Assembly: GCF_020010925.1 (NCBI RefSeq)
Contig: NZ_JAGJBZ010000002.1
Coordinates: 2,356,001-2,420,000 of the forward strand
Source: Streptomyces griseiscabiei
GTDB taxonomy: Bacteria > Actinomycetota > Actinomycetes > Streptomycetales > Streptomycetaceae
Length of the DNA: 64,000 nucleotides
Reading direction: 5' to 3'
Notes under the pieces: generated by a model
The model's input: the letters and a program-made list of their open reading frames with translations, nothing else
Databases searched by the model: none
What the model was told of the DNA's origin: nothing
Program-made: the position numbers and the translations under genes
Shown: piece after piece, positions 1 through 8,237 of the stretch
Layout of the letters: each line of letters starts with the position of its first letter
Numbering within the stretch: position 1 is the first letter of the stretch

Positions 1-1
1 C

Positions 2-1411
2 CTGGTGCCGGGCCGGGTGTGGCGGCGGAGCCCGGCGGGGGAGTACAGCCTCGTCACCGACGACATCACCAACCCCAACGGCATCACCTGTATCGGGGAC
101 CGGCTCTTCGTCAACGAGATGAAGTTCGACGGCCGGCTGCTGGAGCTGTTCCCCGACGGCGGCGACCCGGTGGTGCTCACCGAGGGCCTGGCCCTCGGCA
201 ACGCGATGCAGCGCGGCCCGGACGGGCACCTCTACTACCCGCACATGATCACCGGGCAGGTCTGGCGCATCCCACCGGACGGCGGAACGCCCGAGGTGGT
301 CGCCGAGGACGTGCACGAGCCGGTCGCGGTCCGCTTCGACCGGGGTGGCGTCCTGCACGTCGTCTCACGCGGCGTCCAGGGCATCGTCACCCGGATCGAC
401 CTGCACGGAGGCGGCACCCGCACGCTCGTCACCAGCGGGCTGAAGGGCCTGGACAACGCGGCGTTCGACGCGGAGAACCGGATGTTCGTCTCCAGCTACG
501 CCGCCGGCGGCGTCAGCGAGCTGCACCCCGACGGCCGTACCCGCGACCTCGTGCCCCGCGGCTTCGACGGGCCCTACGGCATCACGGTCGACCTCGGCGG
601 GAGGGTGTACGCGGCCGACCACTACCGGCTGGCGACCCCGGCGCCCGACGAGGTGGACACACAGCTGCTGCTGCCCTTCGCGCACGGCATCACCGCCGAC
701 GGCGAACTGCTGCACTACACCTCGCAGTTCGGTGCCGTACTGACCTACGACCCCGGCTCCGGTGCCGTCCGGGAGCGGGCGCGCGGTCTCGACCGGCCCA
801 TCGGGATCGCGGTGGGGCCGGACGGTTCCCTGGTGGTGGCCGAGGCGGGCGCGGGCCGGGTCGTGGCGGTCACCACCCCCGCGTCGGACACCGCCGACGT
901 TGTCGCGGACGCGGCCACGGTGACCGTCCTCGCCGAAGGGCTCGACCGGCCCACGGACGTGGCCTTCGACGCGGCGGGCCGCCTCTACGTCAGCGAGGAA
1001 CGGCTCGGGACCGTCCTGCGGATCGAGACGGACGGCGGCGGGACCACCGTGGTCGCGGACGGTCTCGGCGCGCCGCAGGGGCTGGCGGTCCTGGGCGAGG
1101 AGCTGTTCGTGGTGGAGACCGGACCGCGCAGGCTGCACGCGGTCTGCCTGGTCACGGGGGAGCGGCGCACCGACGCCGAGGACCTTCCGGTCGGACCGCC
1201 TCCGGGTGTCGTCCCCCGGGAGGAACCGGCGCTGTTCGCCGGTGGCCTGCCCGGGATGGCCCGCCGCTTCGCCGGTCTCGCCGCGGACCTGGACGGGACC
1301 CTCCTGCTGTCGGCCAACGGCGAGGGCACGGTACTGCGGCTCACGCCGAAGGCGGGGTCGGGAGAAGGGGCCGGGGCAGGGGCGGAGGCGGGGGTTCAGC
1401 CGGAGCGGTAG
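2..1411 (+). CDS. SMP-30/NHL-type beta-propeller protein (5' partial)
   Basis: The reading frame is already open at the left edge of the window, so the true start probably lies upstream; the first in-window start codon is a GTG at 5. The roughly 468 visible residues are a string of degenerate repeats of about 40 residues (patterns such as NPNGIT, PYGIT, RPIGIAVGPDGSLVV and RPTDVAFDAAGRLYV) typical of six-bladed SMP-30/gluconolactonase/NHL propellers. Such proteins are lactonases or extracytoplasmic binding proteins; the substrate cannot be told here. The C-terminus is a low-complexity Gly/Ala/Glu tail. It overlaps the convergent LysR gene by 16 bp. Family assignment is fairly secure, function is not. 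Confidence 0.7.
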   Translation: MVPGRVWRRSPAGEYSLVTDDITNPNGITCIGDRLFVNEMKFDGRLLELFPDGGDPVVLTEGLALGNAMQRGPDGHLYYPHMITGQVWRIPPDGGTPEVVAEDVHEPVAVRFDRGGVLHVVSRGVQGIVTRIDLHGGGTRTLVTSGLKGLDNAAFDAENRMFVSSYAAGGVSELHPDGRTRDLVPRGFDGPYGITVDLGGRVYAADHYRLATPAPDEVDTQLLLPFAHGITADGELLHYTSQFGAVLTYDPGSGAVRERARGLDRPIGIAVGPDGSLVVAEAGAGRVVAVTTPASDTADVVADAATVTVLAEGLDRPTDVAFDAAGRLYVSEERLGTVLRIETDGGGTTVVADGLGAPQGLAVLGEELFVVETGPRRLHAVCLVTGERRTDAEDLPVGPPPGVVPREEPALFAGGLPGMARRFAGLAADLDGTLLLSANGEGTVLRLTPKAGSGEGAGAGAEAGVQPER

Positions 1412-2274
1412 AGGTCCGAGAGCAGTTCGATGGCGGCCGGGGTGGCGGGATGCGGGTCGTCCCGCCACCAGGCCAGCCGCACGGCGATCGGCTCGGCGTC
1501 GCGCACCGGCCGGTAGACGACACCGGGCCGCCGGTACTGGTTGGCCGTCGACTCCGGGGTCACCCCGACGGCCCGGCCCGTGGCGATGGTGGTGAGCCAT
1601 TCGTCGACGTCGTGCGTCTTCTCGGTCGCGGGCCGGGAGCCGGGCGGCCACAGATCGGGGGTGGTCGTCCCGGTGCGGCGGTCCACCAGCAGGATGTGCC
1701 CGCTGAGATCGGCCAGCCGCACCGACCGGCGGCGGGCCAGCGGATCGTCGCTCGCCATCGCGCACATCCGCCGCTCCAGCCCGACGATCGCCGAGTCGAA
1801 CCGCCGGTCGTCCACCGCCCGCCGGACCACGGCGAGATCGCAGGAACCCTCCGCCAGCCCGGCCGTGGGGGAGTTGGTCCGCACGAACTGCAGATCCGTC
1901 TCCGGGTGCGCGGCGCCCCAGCGGCGCTGGAACGTCAATGTGTGCCGGCCCAGCGCCGACCAGGCGTAGCCGATCCGCAGCCGCACCTGGCCCGAGGCCA
2001 CCTCCCGCACGAGGTCGTCCACCTCGCCGAGCACCCGCCGCGCGTGCGACACCACCCTGAGCCCGGTCGGCGTGGGCGTCACCTCACGCGAGGTCCGGCG
2101 CAACAGCCGTACGCCCAGGGCCCGTTCGAGCGAGGCCAGGGTGCGGGACACGGCCGCCTGGGAGACGTCGAGCGCGATCGCCGCGTCGGTGAAGGTGCCC
2201 TCGTCGACGATCGCCATCAGACAGCGCAGCTGCCGCAGCTCCACATCCCTGACGGCCTGGCCCGTGTCATCCAT
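1396..2274 (-). CDS. LysR-family transcriptional regulator
   Basis: The N-terminal winged helix is clear: ELRQLRCLMAIVDEGTF followed by AAIALDVSQAAVSRTLASLE and LLRRTSREVTPT, then a type 2 periplasmic-binding-protein-like effector domain of about 200 residues. The start is placed at the ATG at 2274 (MDDTGQAV), giving about 292 residues, the usual family length; an upstream in-frame ATG at 2316 would add 14 unlikely residues overlapping the divergent gene. It is divergent from an EamA exporter with about 70 bp between starts, the usual layout for a LysR protein controlling its neighbour. The effector is unknown. Confidence 0.88.
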   Translation of the reverse strand: MDDTGQAVRDVELRQLRCLMAIVDEGTFTDAAIALDVSQAAVSRTLASLERALGVRLLRRTSREVTPTPTGLRVVSHARRVLGEVDDLVREVASGQVRLRIGYAWSALGRHTLTFQRRWGAAHPETDLQFVRTNSPTAGLAEGSCDLAVVRRAVDDRRFDSAIVGLERRMCAMASDDPLARRRSVRLADLSGHILLVDRRTGTTTPDLWPPGSRPATEKTHDVDEWLTTIATGRAVGVTPESTANQYRRPGVVYRPVRDAEPIAVRLAWWRDDPHPATPAAIELLSDLYRSG

Positions 2275-2289
2275 GACTCCAGCGTATAG

Positions 2290-2303
2290 ATCCTCCGGTG
2301 GAT
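2290..2303. promoter_or_regulatory. small dyad in the lysR/eamA divergent promoter
   Basis: ATCC and GGAT arms separated by six bases lie in the 68-bp gap between the divergent LysR and EamA genes. Position fits a LysR site but the dyad is short, so this is only a candidate. Confidence 0.25.
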
Positions 2304-2342
2304 GCATTTTGCGCAACGATGGACCGGGCGCACCATCGGCGC

Positions 2343-3254
2343 ATGGACACCGCCGCCGCTCCCGCCACCGCCCTCGCCCCGGCCGGTACGGGCCCCGTTC
2401 CGGCCGCCGCCCCCGCGCCGGGTGGCGCGCGGCCGGCCGCCGTCCTCACCATGCTCGGCTGCGGCGCGTCCAACCAGGTCGGGGCCGCGCTGGGTTCACT
2501 GGCCTTCCCCGTGCTGGGGCCCGCCGGGGTGGTCGCGATACGGCAGTACGTCGCCGCCCTCGTCCTGGTGGCCGTCGGCCGGCCGCGGTGGAGGTCCTTC
2601 ACCGCGCGTCAGTGGTGGCCGGTGGTGCTGCTCGCGCTGGTGTTCGGGACGATGAACCTGTCGCTGTACACCGCCATCGACCGCATCGGCCTGGGGCTCG
2701 CGGTGACCCTGGAGTTCCTGGGCCCGCTCGCCATCGCCCTGGCGGGGTCGCGCCGCCGGGTGGACGCCTGCTGCGCGCTGATCGCCGGTCTGGGCGTGGT
2801 CACCCTGATGCGCCCCCAGCCCTCCGCCGACTACCTCGGCATGGGCCTCGGTCTCCTGGCCGCCGTCTGCTGGGCGTCGTACATCCTCCTCAACCGCACG
2901 GTCGGCCGCCGTATCCCGGGCGCGCAGGGCTCCGCGGCCGCCGCGGGCCTCTCCGCCCTGGCCTTCCTGCCGGTCGGTGCCGTCGTGGTCGTACGGAACC
3001 CGCCCACCGTCGGCGCCGTCGGGTACGCGATCGCCGCCGGGGTCCTCGCGTCGGCCGTGCCGTATCTCGCGGACGTGTTCACCCTGCGCCGCGTACCCGC
3101 CCAGGTGTTCGGGCTCTTCATGAGCGTCAACCCGGTCCTCGCCGCGCTCGCGGGCTGGATCATGCTCGGGCAGGATCTGGGCGGGGTCGAGTGGGCGGCG
3201 ATCGGCGCGGTCGTCGCGGCGAACGCGCTCTGCATGCTGGTGCCGCGCCGCTGA
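2343..3254 (+). CDS. EamA/DMT-family transporter
   Basis: About 303 residues, strongly hydrophobic, with ten predicted membrane segments in two five-helix EamA repeats (for example TLEFLGPLAIALAG and the C-terminal FGLFMSVNPVLAALAGWIMLGQ). The motif MNLSLYTAIDRIGLGLAVTLEF resembles RhtA/threonine-homoserine-type and other drug/metabolite exporters. The start at 2343 is chosen over 2298 because the upstream residues are not hydrophobic and overlap the divergent promoter. Likely an inner-membrane exporter of a small metabolite under LysR control; substrate unknown. Confidence 0.85.
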   Translation: MDTAAAPATALAPAGTGPVPAAAPAPGGARPAAVLTMLGCGASNQVGAALGSLAFPVLGPAGVVAIRQYVAALVLVAVGRPRWRSFTARQWWPVVLLALVFGTMNLSLYTAIDRIGLGLAVTLEFLGPLAIALAGSRRRVDACCALIAGLGVVTLMRPQPSADYLGMGLGLLAAVCWASYILLNRTVGRRIPGAQGSAAAAGLSALAFLPVGAVVVVRNPPTVGAVGYAIAAGVLASAVPYLADVFTLRRVPAQVFGLFMSVNPVLAALAGWIMLGQDLGGVEWAAIGAVVAANALCMLVPRR

Positions 3255-3280
3255 GCCCCGGCCGTGCGACCCTGTGATGA

Positions 3281-3317
3281 CAAAATTGTTGACAATTTTG
3301 TTGGCCTGGATTTACGT
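3281..3317 (+). promoter_or_regulatory. Promoter and GntR operator of the meta-cleavage operon
   Basis: CAAAATTGT-TG-ACAATTTTG (3281-3300) is a perfect 9-bp inverted repeat with a 2-bp spacer. It contains a consensus TTGACA -35 hexamer (3289-3294); TTACGT at 3312-3317 sits 17 bp further on as a plausible -10. A repressor on the palindrome would cover the -35 box. The site lies directly upstream of the GntR gene, so autoregulation of the whole operon is the natural inference. The AT-rich palindrome stands out from its surroundings. Confidence 0.7.
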
Positions 3318-3346
3318 TCGACAGGCACTCGCTCAGGGAGGGCACG

Positions 3347-4012
3347 ATGCGGGAGGAAGCCCGTCCGGGCACCGGGGAGCAGGCCAAGCGGCTCGCGCTG
3401 GCGAAGCTGCGGCAGGCGATCGCGCACGGCGAGATGGCACCGGCCCAACGGCTGGTCGAGAACGAACTCGCCGAGCAGTTCGGTGTGACACGGGCCAGCA
3501 TCCGTGCGGCGCTGATCGATCTGGAGGCCGAAGGACTGGTCGAGCGGATCCGTAACCGGGGCTCACGGGTGCGGGTGGTGAGCGTGGAGGAAGCGGTCGC
3601 CATCAGCGAGTGCCGCATGGTCCTGGAAGGGCTCTGCGCGGCGAAGGCGGCGACCCTGGCCACCGAGGACCAGCTCGCCGAACTGGCCGACATCGGCACG
3701 GCGATGACCAAGGCCGTGGCCGACGGCGAACCGGTGACGTACTCCGAGCTGAACCAGCGGCTGCACACCCGCATCCGGGAGATCTCCGGCCAGCGGGTGG
3801 CCGTGGAACTGCTGGAGCGGCTCAACGCCCAGCTGGTGCGCCACCGCTTCCAGCTCGCGCTGCGGCCGGGGCGTCCCCAGCAATCCCTGGGTGAACACCT
3901 GGCCATGATCGAGGCGATCACGGCGAGGGACCCGCGGGCCGCCGAGGAGGCCGTCCGCGCCCACCTCATGAGCGTGATCACCGCGCTGCGCGAAGAGCCG
4001 CGTCGCGCCTGA
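3347..4012 (+). CDS. GntR/FadR-family (FCD) transcriptional regulator
   Basis: 221 residues. An N-terminal GntR winged helix (residues about 15-75: LRQAIAHGEMAPAQRLVENELAEQFGVTRASIR, then EGLVERIRNRGSRVRVV) is followed by an all-helical FCD domain with the acidic/His pattern of metal- or acid-binding members (ELNQRLHTRIREISG and LGEHLAMIEAITARD). FCD regulators usually respond to carboxylic acids, which fits the oxo-dicarboxylate enzymes encoded just downstream. It is first in the operon, 47 bp before the next gene, and sits under a promoter with a 20-bp palindrome. Confidence 0.88.
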   Translation: MREEARPGTGEQAKRLALAKLRQAIAHGEMAPAQRLVENELAEQFGVTRASIRAALIDLEAEGLVERIRNRGSRVRVVSVEEAVAISECRMVLEGLCAAKAATLATEDQLAELADIGTAMTKAVADGEPVTYSELNQRLHTRIREISGQRVAVELLERLNAQLVRHRFQLALRPGRPQQSLGEHLAMIEAITARDPRAAEEAVRAHLMSVITALREEPRRA

Positions 4013-4059
4013 CGCTCCGGGGTGGGCGGAACTGCCTGTCCACCGAGGAGAGCTGACCC

Positions 4060-4839
4060 ATGACCGACAGCACGGCGCCCGCCGCCGCCCCACCACGATC
4101 CACACCGCGGTCGACACCACGATCGACCCTCGTCGTCACCGCCCACGCGGGCGACTTCGTGTGGCGAGCCGGCGGCGCCCTGGCCCTGGCGGCCTCGCGC
4201 GGGGAGCGGGTCACCATCGCCTGCCTCACCTTCGGTGAGCGCGGCGAGTCCGCGAAGGCCTGGCGCGAGGGCCGGACGCTGGACGAGATCAAGGCGATGC
4301 GGCGGGAGGAGGCCGAGAGGGCCGCCGCCACGCTCGGCGCCGCGATCGTCTTCTTCGACGCCGGCGACTATCCCCTGATCCCCGCACCGGAGTTGACCGA
4401 CCGCCTGGTGGCCGTCTACCGGCGGGCCCAGCCGGACGTCGTCCTCACCCACCCCCTGGAGGACCCCTACAACGGCGACCACCCGGCCGCCGCCCGCATG
4501 GCCCTCGACGCCCGGGTCCTCGCGCAGGCCATCGGCTACCCCGCCGAGGGCGAGATCATCGGCGCCCCGCCCGTCTTCTTCTTCGAGCCCCACCAGCCCG
4601 AGATGTGCGGCTTCCGGCCCGAGGTGCTCCTGGACATCACCGAGGTGTGGGAGACCAAGCGCGAGGCCATGGAGTGCCTGGGCGCCCAGCGGCACCTGTG
4701 GGACTACTACACCGACCTCGCCGTACGCCGGGGAGTCCAGCTCAAGCGCAACGCGGGCCCCAACCTGGGCCTCGCGCACCGGACCATGGCCGAGGCGTAC
4801 ATGCGTCCCTACCCGCAGGTCACGGGGGTGCTCGACTGA
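4060..4839 (+). CDS. galB: PIG-L/LmbE-family hydrolase, 4-oxalomesaconate hydratase-like
   Basis: 259 residues with a PIG-L fold: VVTAHAGDFVWRAGGALA (residues about 25-42) replaces the AHPDDE motif of sugar deacetylases, and HPLEDPYNGDHPAAA gives the second metal-site region. This HxGDFVWRAGG variant is what I associate with GalB, the Zn-dependent 4-oxalomesaconate hydratase of the gallate pathway. The context agrees: a GalC-like aldolase starts at 4839 (TGATG overlap) and a GalD-like tautomerase follows. It would hydrate 4-oxalomesaconate to 4-carboxy-4-hydroxy-2-oxoadipate in the cytosol. A Pro/Ser/Thr-rich N-terminus of about 22 residues precedes the fold. Exact substrate is inferred. Confidence 0.75.
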   Translation: MTDSTAPAAAPPRSTPRSTPRSTLVVTAHAGDFVWRAGGALALAASRGERVTIACLTFGERGESAKAWREGRTLDEIKAMRREEAERAAATLGAAIVFFDAGDYPLIPAPELTDRLVAVYRRAQPDVVLTHPLEDPYNGDHPAAARMALDARVLAQAIGYPAEGEIIGAPPVFFFEPHQPEMCGFRPEVLLDITEVWETKREAMECLGAQRHLWDYYTDLAVRRGVQLKRNAGPNLGLAHRTMAEAYMRPYPQVTGVLD

Positions 4840-5549
4840 TGGGCGGCGTGATCGTCACCGACCCGCCGAAGGCGGACGCGAAGGACGTCGAGGCGATCGG
4901 CCGGTACGGCGTCGCCACCGTCCACGAGGCGATGGGCCGCACCGGTCTGCTCGGCACCCGCCTCCGCCCCAACCAGCGGGACACCCGGATCGCCGGCACC
5001 GCCGTCACGGTCCTGTCCTGGCCCGGCGACAACCTCATGATCCACGCGGCTGTCGAGCAGTGCGGCGAGGGCGACATCCTCGTCGTCACCACCACCTCCC
5101 CGTCCACCGACGGCATGTTCGGCGAACTCTTCGCCACCGCCCTCCAGCGGCGGGGCGTACGCGGCCTGGTCATCGACGCGGGCATCCGCGACACCGCCGC
5201 ACTGCGCGCGATGGGCTTCCCCGCCTGGGCCGCCGCCGTCAGCGCCCAGGGCACGGTCAAGGCCACCGGCGGCTCCGTCAACGTCCCCGTGGCCGTCGGC
5301 GGCCAGGTCGTCCACCCCGGCGACGTGATCCTCGCCGACGACGACGGCGTGGTCGTCGTCCCCCGCGCCCGGGCCCGCCGCACGGCCGAGGCCGCCGAGG
5401 CCCGCGAACGCAAGGAGGCCGCCTCCCGCGCCGCCTTCCTCGACGGCCAACTAGGCCTGGACCGCTACGGGTTGCGCGAGACCCTCGTAGGGCTCGGGGT
5501 GACGTACCGGTCGTACGACGAGTACGCGGGCGAGGAGCCCGCGCGGTGA
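4839..5549 (+). CDS. galC: RraA-like 4-carboxy-4-hydroxy-2-oxoadipate aldolase
   Basis: 236 residues from the ATG at 4839, which overlaps the preceding stop (TGATG), so translation is coupled. The RraA/class II pyruvate-aldolase fold is shown by GRYGVATVHEAMGRTGLL, GDNLMIHAAVEQ and the catalytic GLVIDAGIRD (Arg117-Asp118), then GVVVVPR near the C-terminus. HMG/CHA aldolases of this family cleave 4-carboxy-4-hydroxy-2-oxoadipate to pyruvate plus oxaloacetate and also decarboxylate oxaloacetate. Position between a GalB-like hydratase and a GalD-like tautomerase supports that role. The C-terminal 40 residues are rich in Arg/Ala/Glu and helical. Confidence 0.82.
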   Translation: MGGVIVTDPPKADAKDVEAIGRYGVATVHEAMGRTGLLGTRLRPNQRDTRIAGTAVTVLSWPGDNLMIHAAVEQCGEGDILVVTTTSPSTDGMFGELFATALQRRGVRGLVIDAGIRDTAALRAMGFPAWAAAVSAQGTVKATGGSVNVPVAVGGQVVHPGDVILADDDGVVVVPRARARRTAEAAEARERKEAASRAAFLDGQLGLDRYGLRETLVGLGVTYRSYDEYAGEEPAR

Positions 5550-6634
5550 CCGGGTGGTCCGGGGGAGTCCGCTGCACGCTGATGCGCGGCGGCACCTCCA
5601 AGGGCGCCTACTTCCTCGCCGACGACCTGCCCACCGACCCGGCCGACCGCGACGACCTGCTGCTGCGGGTCATGGGCAGCCCCGACCCGCGCCAGATCGA
5701 CGGCCTGGGCGGTGCCCACCCCCTGACCAGCAAGGTGGCCGTGGTGTCCGCGTCGGCCGGCCCCGGGGCCGACGTCGACTATCTGTTCCTCCAAGTAGGC
5801 GTGGACACACCGGAGGTGAGTGACCGTCAGAACTGCGGCAACCTCCTCGCCGGGGTGGGCCCGTTCGCCGTCGAGCGCGGACTGCTGAGCGCGGGCGAGC
5901 GCGAGACGTCCGTACGCATCCGCATGCTCAACTCCGGTGACCTCGCCGTCGCCACCTTCCCCACCCCCGGCGGCCGGATCGCGGTCACCGGGGACGCGGA
6001 GATCTCCGGAGTGCCGGGGACGGGCGCGCCGGTGGTGATCGGGTTCCCGCCCGGCGGCGGCCCTCTGCTGCCCACCGGGAACGCCCGGGACGTCGTCGCC
6101 GGCACCGAGGTGACCTGCGTGGACACCGGCATGCCGACCGTCCTGATCCCCGCGACCGCCCTCGGCGTCACCGGTCACGAGACCCCCGAGGAGCTGGAGA
6201 AGGATCTCGCGCTCGCCGCCCGGTTGCGCGAGATCAGGCTGACCGCCGGCCCGCTGATGGGCCTCGGCGACGTCGAGCACACCACCGTGCCCAAGCTCAG
6301 CCTCCTCGCCCCGCCCCGGGACGGCGGCGCGGTCGCCACCCGCACCTTCGTCCCGGTGCGCTGCCACACCTCCATCGGCGTCCTGGGCGCCGCGAGCGTG
6401 GCCGCCGGACTGCGCGTCACCGGGGGAGTGGGCGAAGGCATCGCCCGGCTCCCCGCCACCGGAGACCGTGTACGCCTCGAACACCCCACCGGCTTCCTCG
6501 ACATCGAGACCCGGGTGACGTACGGCCCCGACGGGAGCCCCTCGGTGAGCCGCACCGCCGTCGTACGCACCGCCCGCAGGATCTTCGACGGCACGGTCTT
6601 CCCCCGGCCGCCCGTCCCCTCCCGCCGCCCCTGA
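5546..6634 (+). CDS. galD: PrpF-family 4-oxalomesaconate tautomerase-like isomerase
   Basis: 362 residues starting at the GTG at 5546 that overlaps the previous stop by 4 bp (GTGA). The N-terminus VRCTLMRGGTSKGAYF and the active-site region SDRQNCGNLLAGVGPFA (Cys at about residue 96) are hallmarks of the PrpF/diaminopimelate-epimerase fold. GalD interconverts keto and enol forms of 4-oxalomesaconate; other PrpF members isomerise aconitate. The galBCD order with overlapping genes makes the gallate/protocatechuate lower pathway the best reading. Length matches the family. Confidence 0.8.
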   Translation: MTGWSGGVRCTLMRGGTSKGAYFLADDLPTDPADRDDLLLRVMGSPDPRQIDGLGGAHPLTSKVAVVSASAGPGADVDYLFLQVGVDTPEVSDRQNCGNLLAGVGPFAVERGLLSAGERETSVRIRMLNSGDLAVATFPTPGGRIAVTGDAEISGVPGTGAPVVIGFPPGGGPLLPTGNARDVVAGTEVTCVDTGMPTVLIPATALGVTGHETPEELEKDLALAARLREIRLTAGPLMGLGDVEHTTVPKLSLLAPPRDGGAVATRTFVPVRCHTSIGVLGAASVAAGLRVTGGVGEGIARLPATGDRVRLEHPTGFLDIETRVTYGPDGSPSVSRTAVVRTARRIFDGTVFPRPPVPSRRP

Positions 6635-6662
6635 CCCGCTCCCCGTATCCAAGGAGTCCCCG

Positions 6663-7628
6663 ATGACCCCGCCGCTCGGCGACATCGCCCACCTCGGCCA
6701 TGTCGAACTGCTCACCCCCGACCTCGACCGCAGCCTCTGGTTCTTCACCGAGATCCTGGGCCTCACCGAGAACGGCCGCTCCGGCGGCTCGGTCTACCTG
6801 CGGACCTGGGACGACTACGAACACCACAGCCTCACCCTCACCGCCCACTCCACGTCCGGCGTCCGCCGCACCGCCCTGCGGGCCTCCGGCGAGGAGGCAC
6901 TGCGACGCCGGGTGAAGGCCCTGGAGGACACCGGCCGCGCGGGCCGCTGGGTCGAGGACGAACCGGGGATCGGCCCGCTCTACGTGACCACCGCCCCCGA
7001 CGGCCACGAGATCGCCCTGTACTGGGAGACCGAGTGGTACGAGGCGCCGGCCGACCTCAGGCCGGGCCTGAAGAACCAGCCCCAGGCCAAACCCGGCCAC
7101 GGCGTCGGGGTCCGCCGCCTCGACCACGTCAACTTCCTCGCCGCCGACGTCGGCGCCGACGCCGCCTTCACCCGCGAGGCGCTCGGCGCCCGCCCCACCG
7201 AACAGATCGTCCTCGACACCGGCAGGGTCGCCGCCCAGTGGCTGACCTTCACCAACAAGTCGTACGACGTCGTCCACACGGAGGACTGGACCGGCTCGCA
7301 CGGCCGGCTGCACCACATCGCGTTCGCCACCGACACCCGCGAGGACATCCTGCGGGCCGCCGATCTCTGCCTGGACCAGGGCGTGTTCATCGAGACCGGC
7401 CCGCACAAGCACGCCATCCAGCAGACGTTCTTCCTCTATGTCTACGAGCCGGGCGGCAACCGGATCGAGCTGTGCAACCCCCTCACCCGGCTCGTTCTCG
7501 CCCCCGACTGGCCGCTCGTCACCTGGACCCAGGCGGAGCGGGCCAAGGGCCAGGCGTGGGGCCTGAAGACCATCGAGTCCTTCCATACGCACGGCACTCC
7601 GCCGGCCGACCGACGGACTCCGCGATGA
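6663..7628 (+). CDS. Type I extradiol ring-cleavage dioxygenase (VOC superfamily)
   Basis: 321 residues made of two VOC modules: an N-terminal one (HLGHVELLTPDLDRSLWFF) and a catalytic C-terminal one with the Fe(II) facial triad His155 (RLDHVNF), His217/218 (RLHHIAF) and Glu269 (NRIEL). The pattern resembles catechol 2,3-dioxygenase/metapyrocatechase. It is separated from galD by 28 bp with AAGGAG as ribosome binding site. In the context of galBCD it probably opens the ring of a carboxylated catechol or gallate-like substrate. Known gallate dioxygenases belong to the unrelated LigB superfamily, so the substrate is uncertain. A decayed copy of its C-terminus lies near 34.2 kb. Confidence 0.85.
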   Translation: MTPPLGDIAHLGHVELLTPDLDRSLWFFTEILGLTENGRSGGSVYLRTWDDYEHHSLTLTAHSTSGVRRTALRASGEEALRRRVKALEDTGRAGRWVEDEPGIGPLYVTTAPDGHEIALYWETEWYEAPADLRPGLKNQPQAKPGHGVGVRRLDHVNFLAADVGADAAFTREALGARPTEQIVLDTGRVAAQWLTFTNKSYDVVHTEDWTGSHGRLHHIAFATDTREDILRAADLCLDQGVFIETGPHKHAIQQTFFLYVYEPGGNRIELCNPLTRLVLAPDWPLVTWTQAERAKGQAWGLKTIESFHTHGTPPADRRTPR

Positions 7629-7630
7629 AC

Positions 7631-7661
7631 TTACTTGAGTCAGGCAACAAGATGGTAAAGT
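7631..7661 (+). promoter_or_regulatory. marR promoter, likely leaderless, with conserved operator-like element
   Basis: A 24-base stretch (7631-7654, beginning TTACTTGAGTCAGG) recurs identically at 35534-35557 in front of the decayed marR copy, showing it is part of the regulatory unit. It contains CTTG/CAAG inverted ends 10 bp apart. TAAAGT (7656-7661) is a fair -10 and lies only 7 nt before the ATG at 7669, so the transcript would be nearly leaderless. Confidence 0.5.
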
Positions 7662-7668
7662 GGAGCCC

Positions 7669-8169
7669 ATGTCCCCATCACCGCCATCCTCCGACCCCGC
7701 CTCCCCGGAAGTGGTCGAGATCGAGCGAGCCCTCACCCGCATCACCTACCTCAGCACCCGGGCCCGGGCGCACGAGCGTCTGATGAGCCTGGCCGGTGTG
7801 CCGCTGGACCGTGCCGCCGTCGCCCTGCTGCGGCAGATCGCCGACTCCGAGCCGCTGCGGCCGGGGGAGCTGGCCAACCGCCTCGGCGTCGAGGCATCCC
7901 ATGTCACCCGCCAGGTCCAGCAGCTCCAGAAGACCGGCTACGTCACCCGCGTCCCCGACCCGGACGACCGCCGCGCCCAGCGCATCGAACTGACCCCGGT
8001 CGGCCGGCAGGCGATAGGGCGTATCCGCGAGGCCGGCGTCCGCGGCATGCAGATGGCACTCTCCGAGTGGTCCCCCGAGGAACTCCAGCAGCTCGCGGGG
8101 CTCTTCCACCGCATGGTCGACGACTTCCTGACCCACGCGAACGACCTTGTCGAAGAGCACGGGGCGTAG
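7669..8169 (+). CDS. MarR-family transcriptional regulator
   Basis: 166 residues. Winged helix with the MarR order: RAAVALLRQIADSEPLRPGELANRLGVEASHVTRQVQQLQKTG, then the wing VTRVPDPDDRRAQRIELTPVG with the conserved DxRxxR element. The ATG at 7669 is preferred to a GTG at 7660 because a -10-like TAAAGT ends only 7 nt before it. It probably controls the ring-cleavage genes in response to the aromatic substrate, giving the operon a second regulator besides GntR. A truncated paralogue of its first third remains at 35,528. Confidence 0.88.
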   Translation: MSPSPPSSDPASPEVVEIERALTRITYLSTRARAHERLMSLAGVPLDRAAVALLRQIADSEPLRPGELANRLGVEASHVTRQVQQLQKTGYVTRVPDPDDRRAQRIELTPVGRQAIGRIREAGVRGMQMALSEWSPEELQQLAGLFHRMVDDFLTHANDLVEEHGA

Positions 8170-8173
8170 CCCC

Positions 8174-8222
8174 GGCTCTTCAGGGGCGCGGGGAACTGCG
8201 CGACCAGCCCCACCGGCCCGCA
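8174..8222. repeat. Streptomyces intergenic repeat with hairpin, copy 1
   Basis: GCCCC...GGGGC hairpin followed by GCGCGGGGAACTGCGCGA and CAGCCCCACCGG. It lies between convergent marR and the flavoprotein gene and probably serves as bidirectional terminator. A near-identical copy is at 10,351. I recognise it as a very common Streptomyces intergenic sequence. Confidence 0.75.
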
Positions 8223-8237
8223 CTCCGCACACGACCG

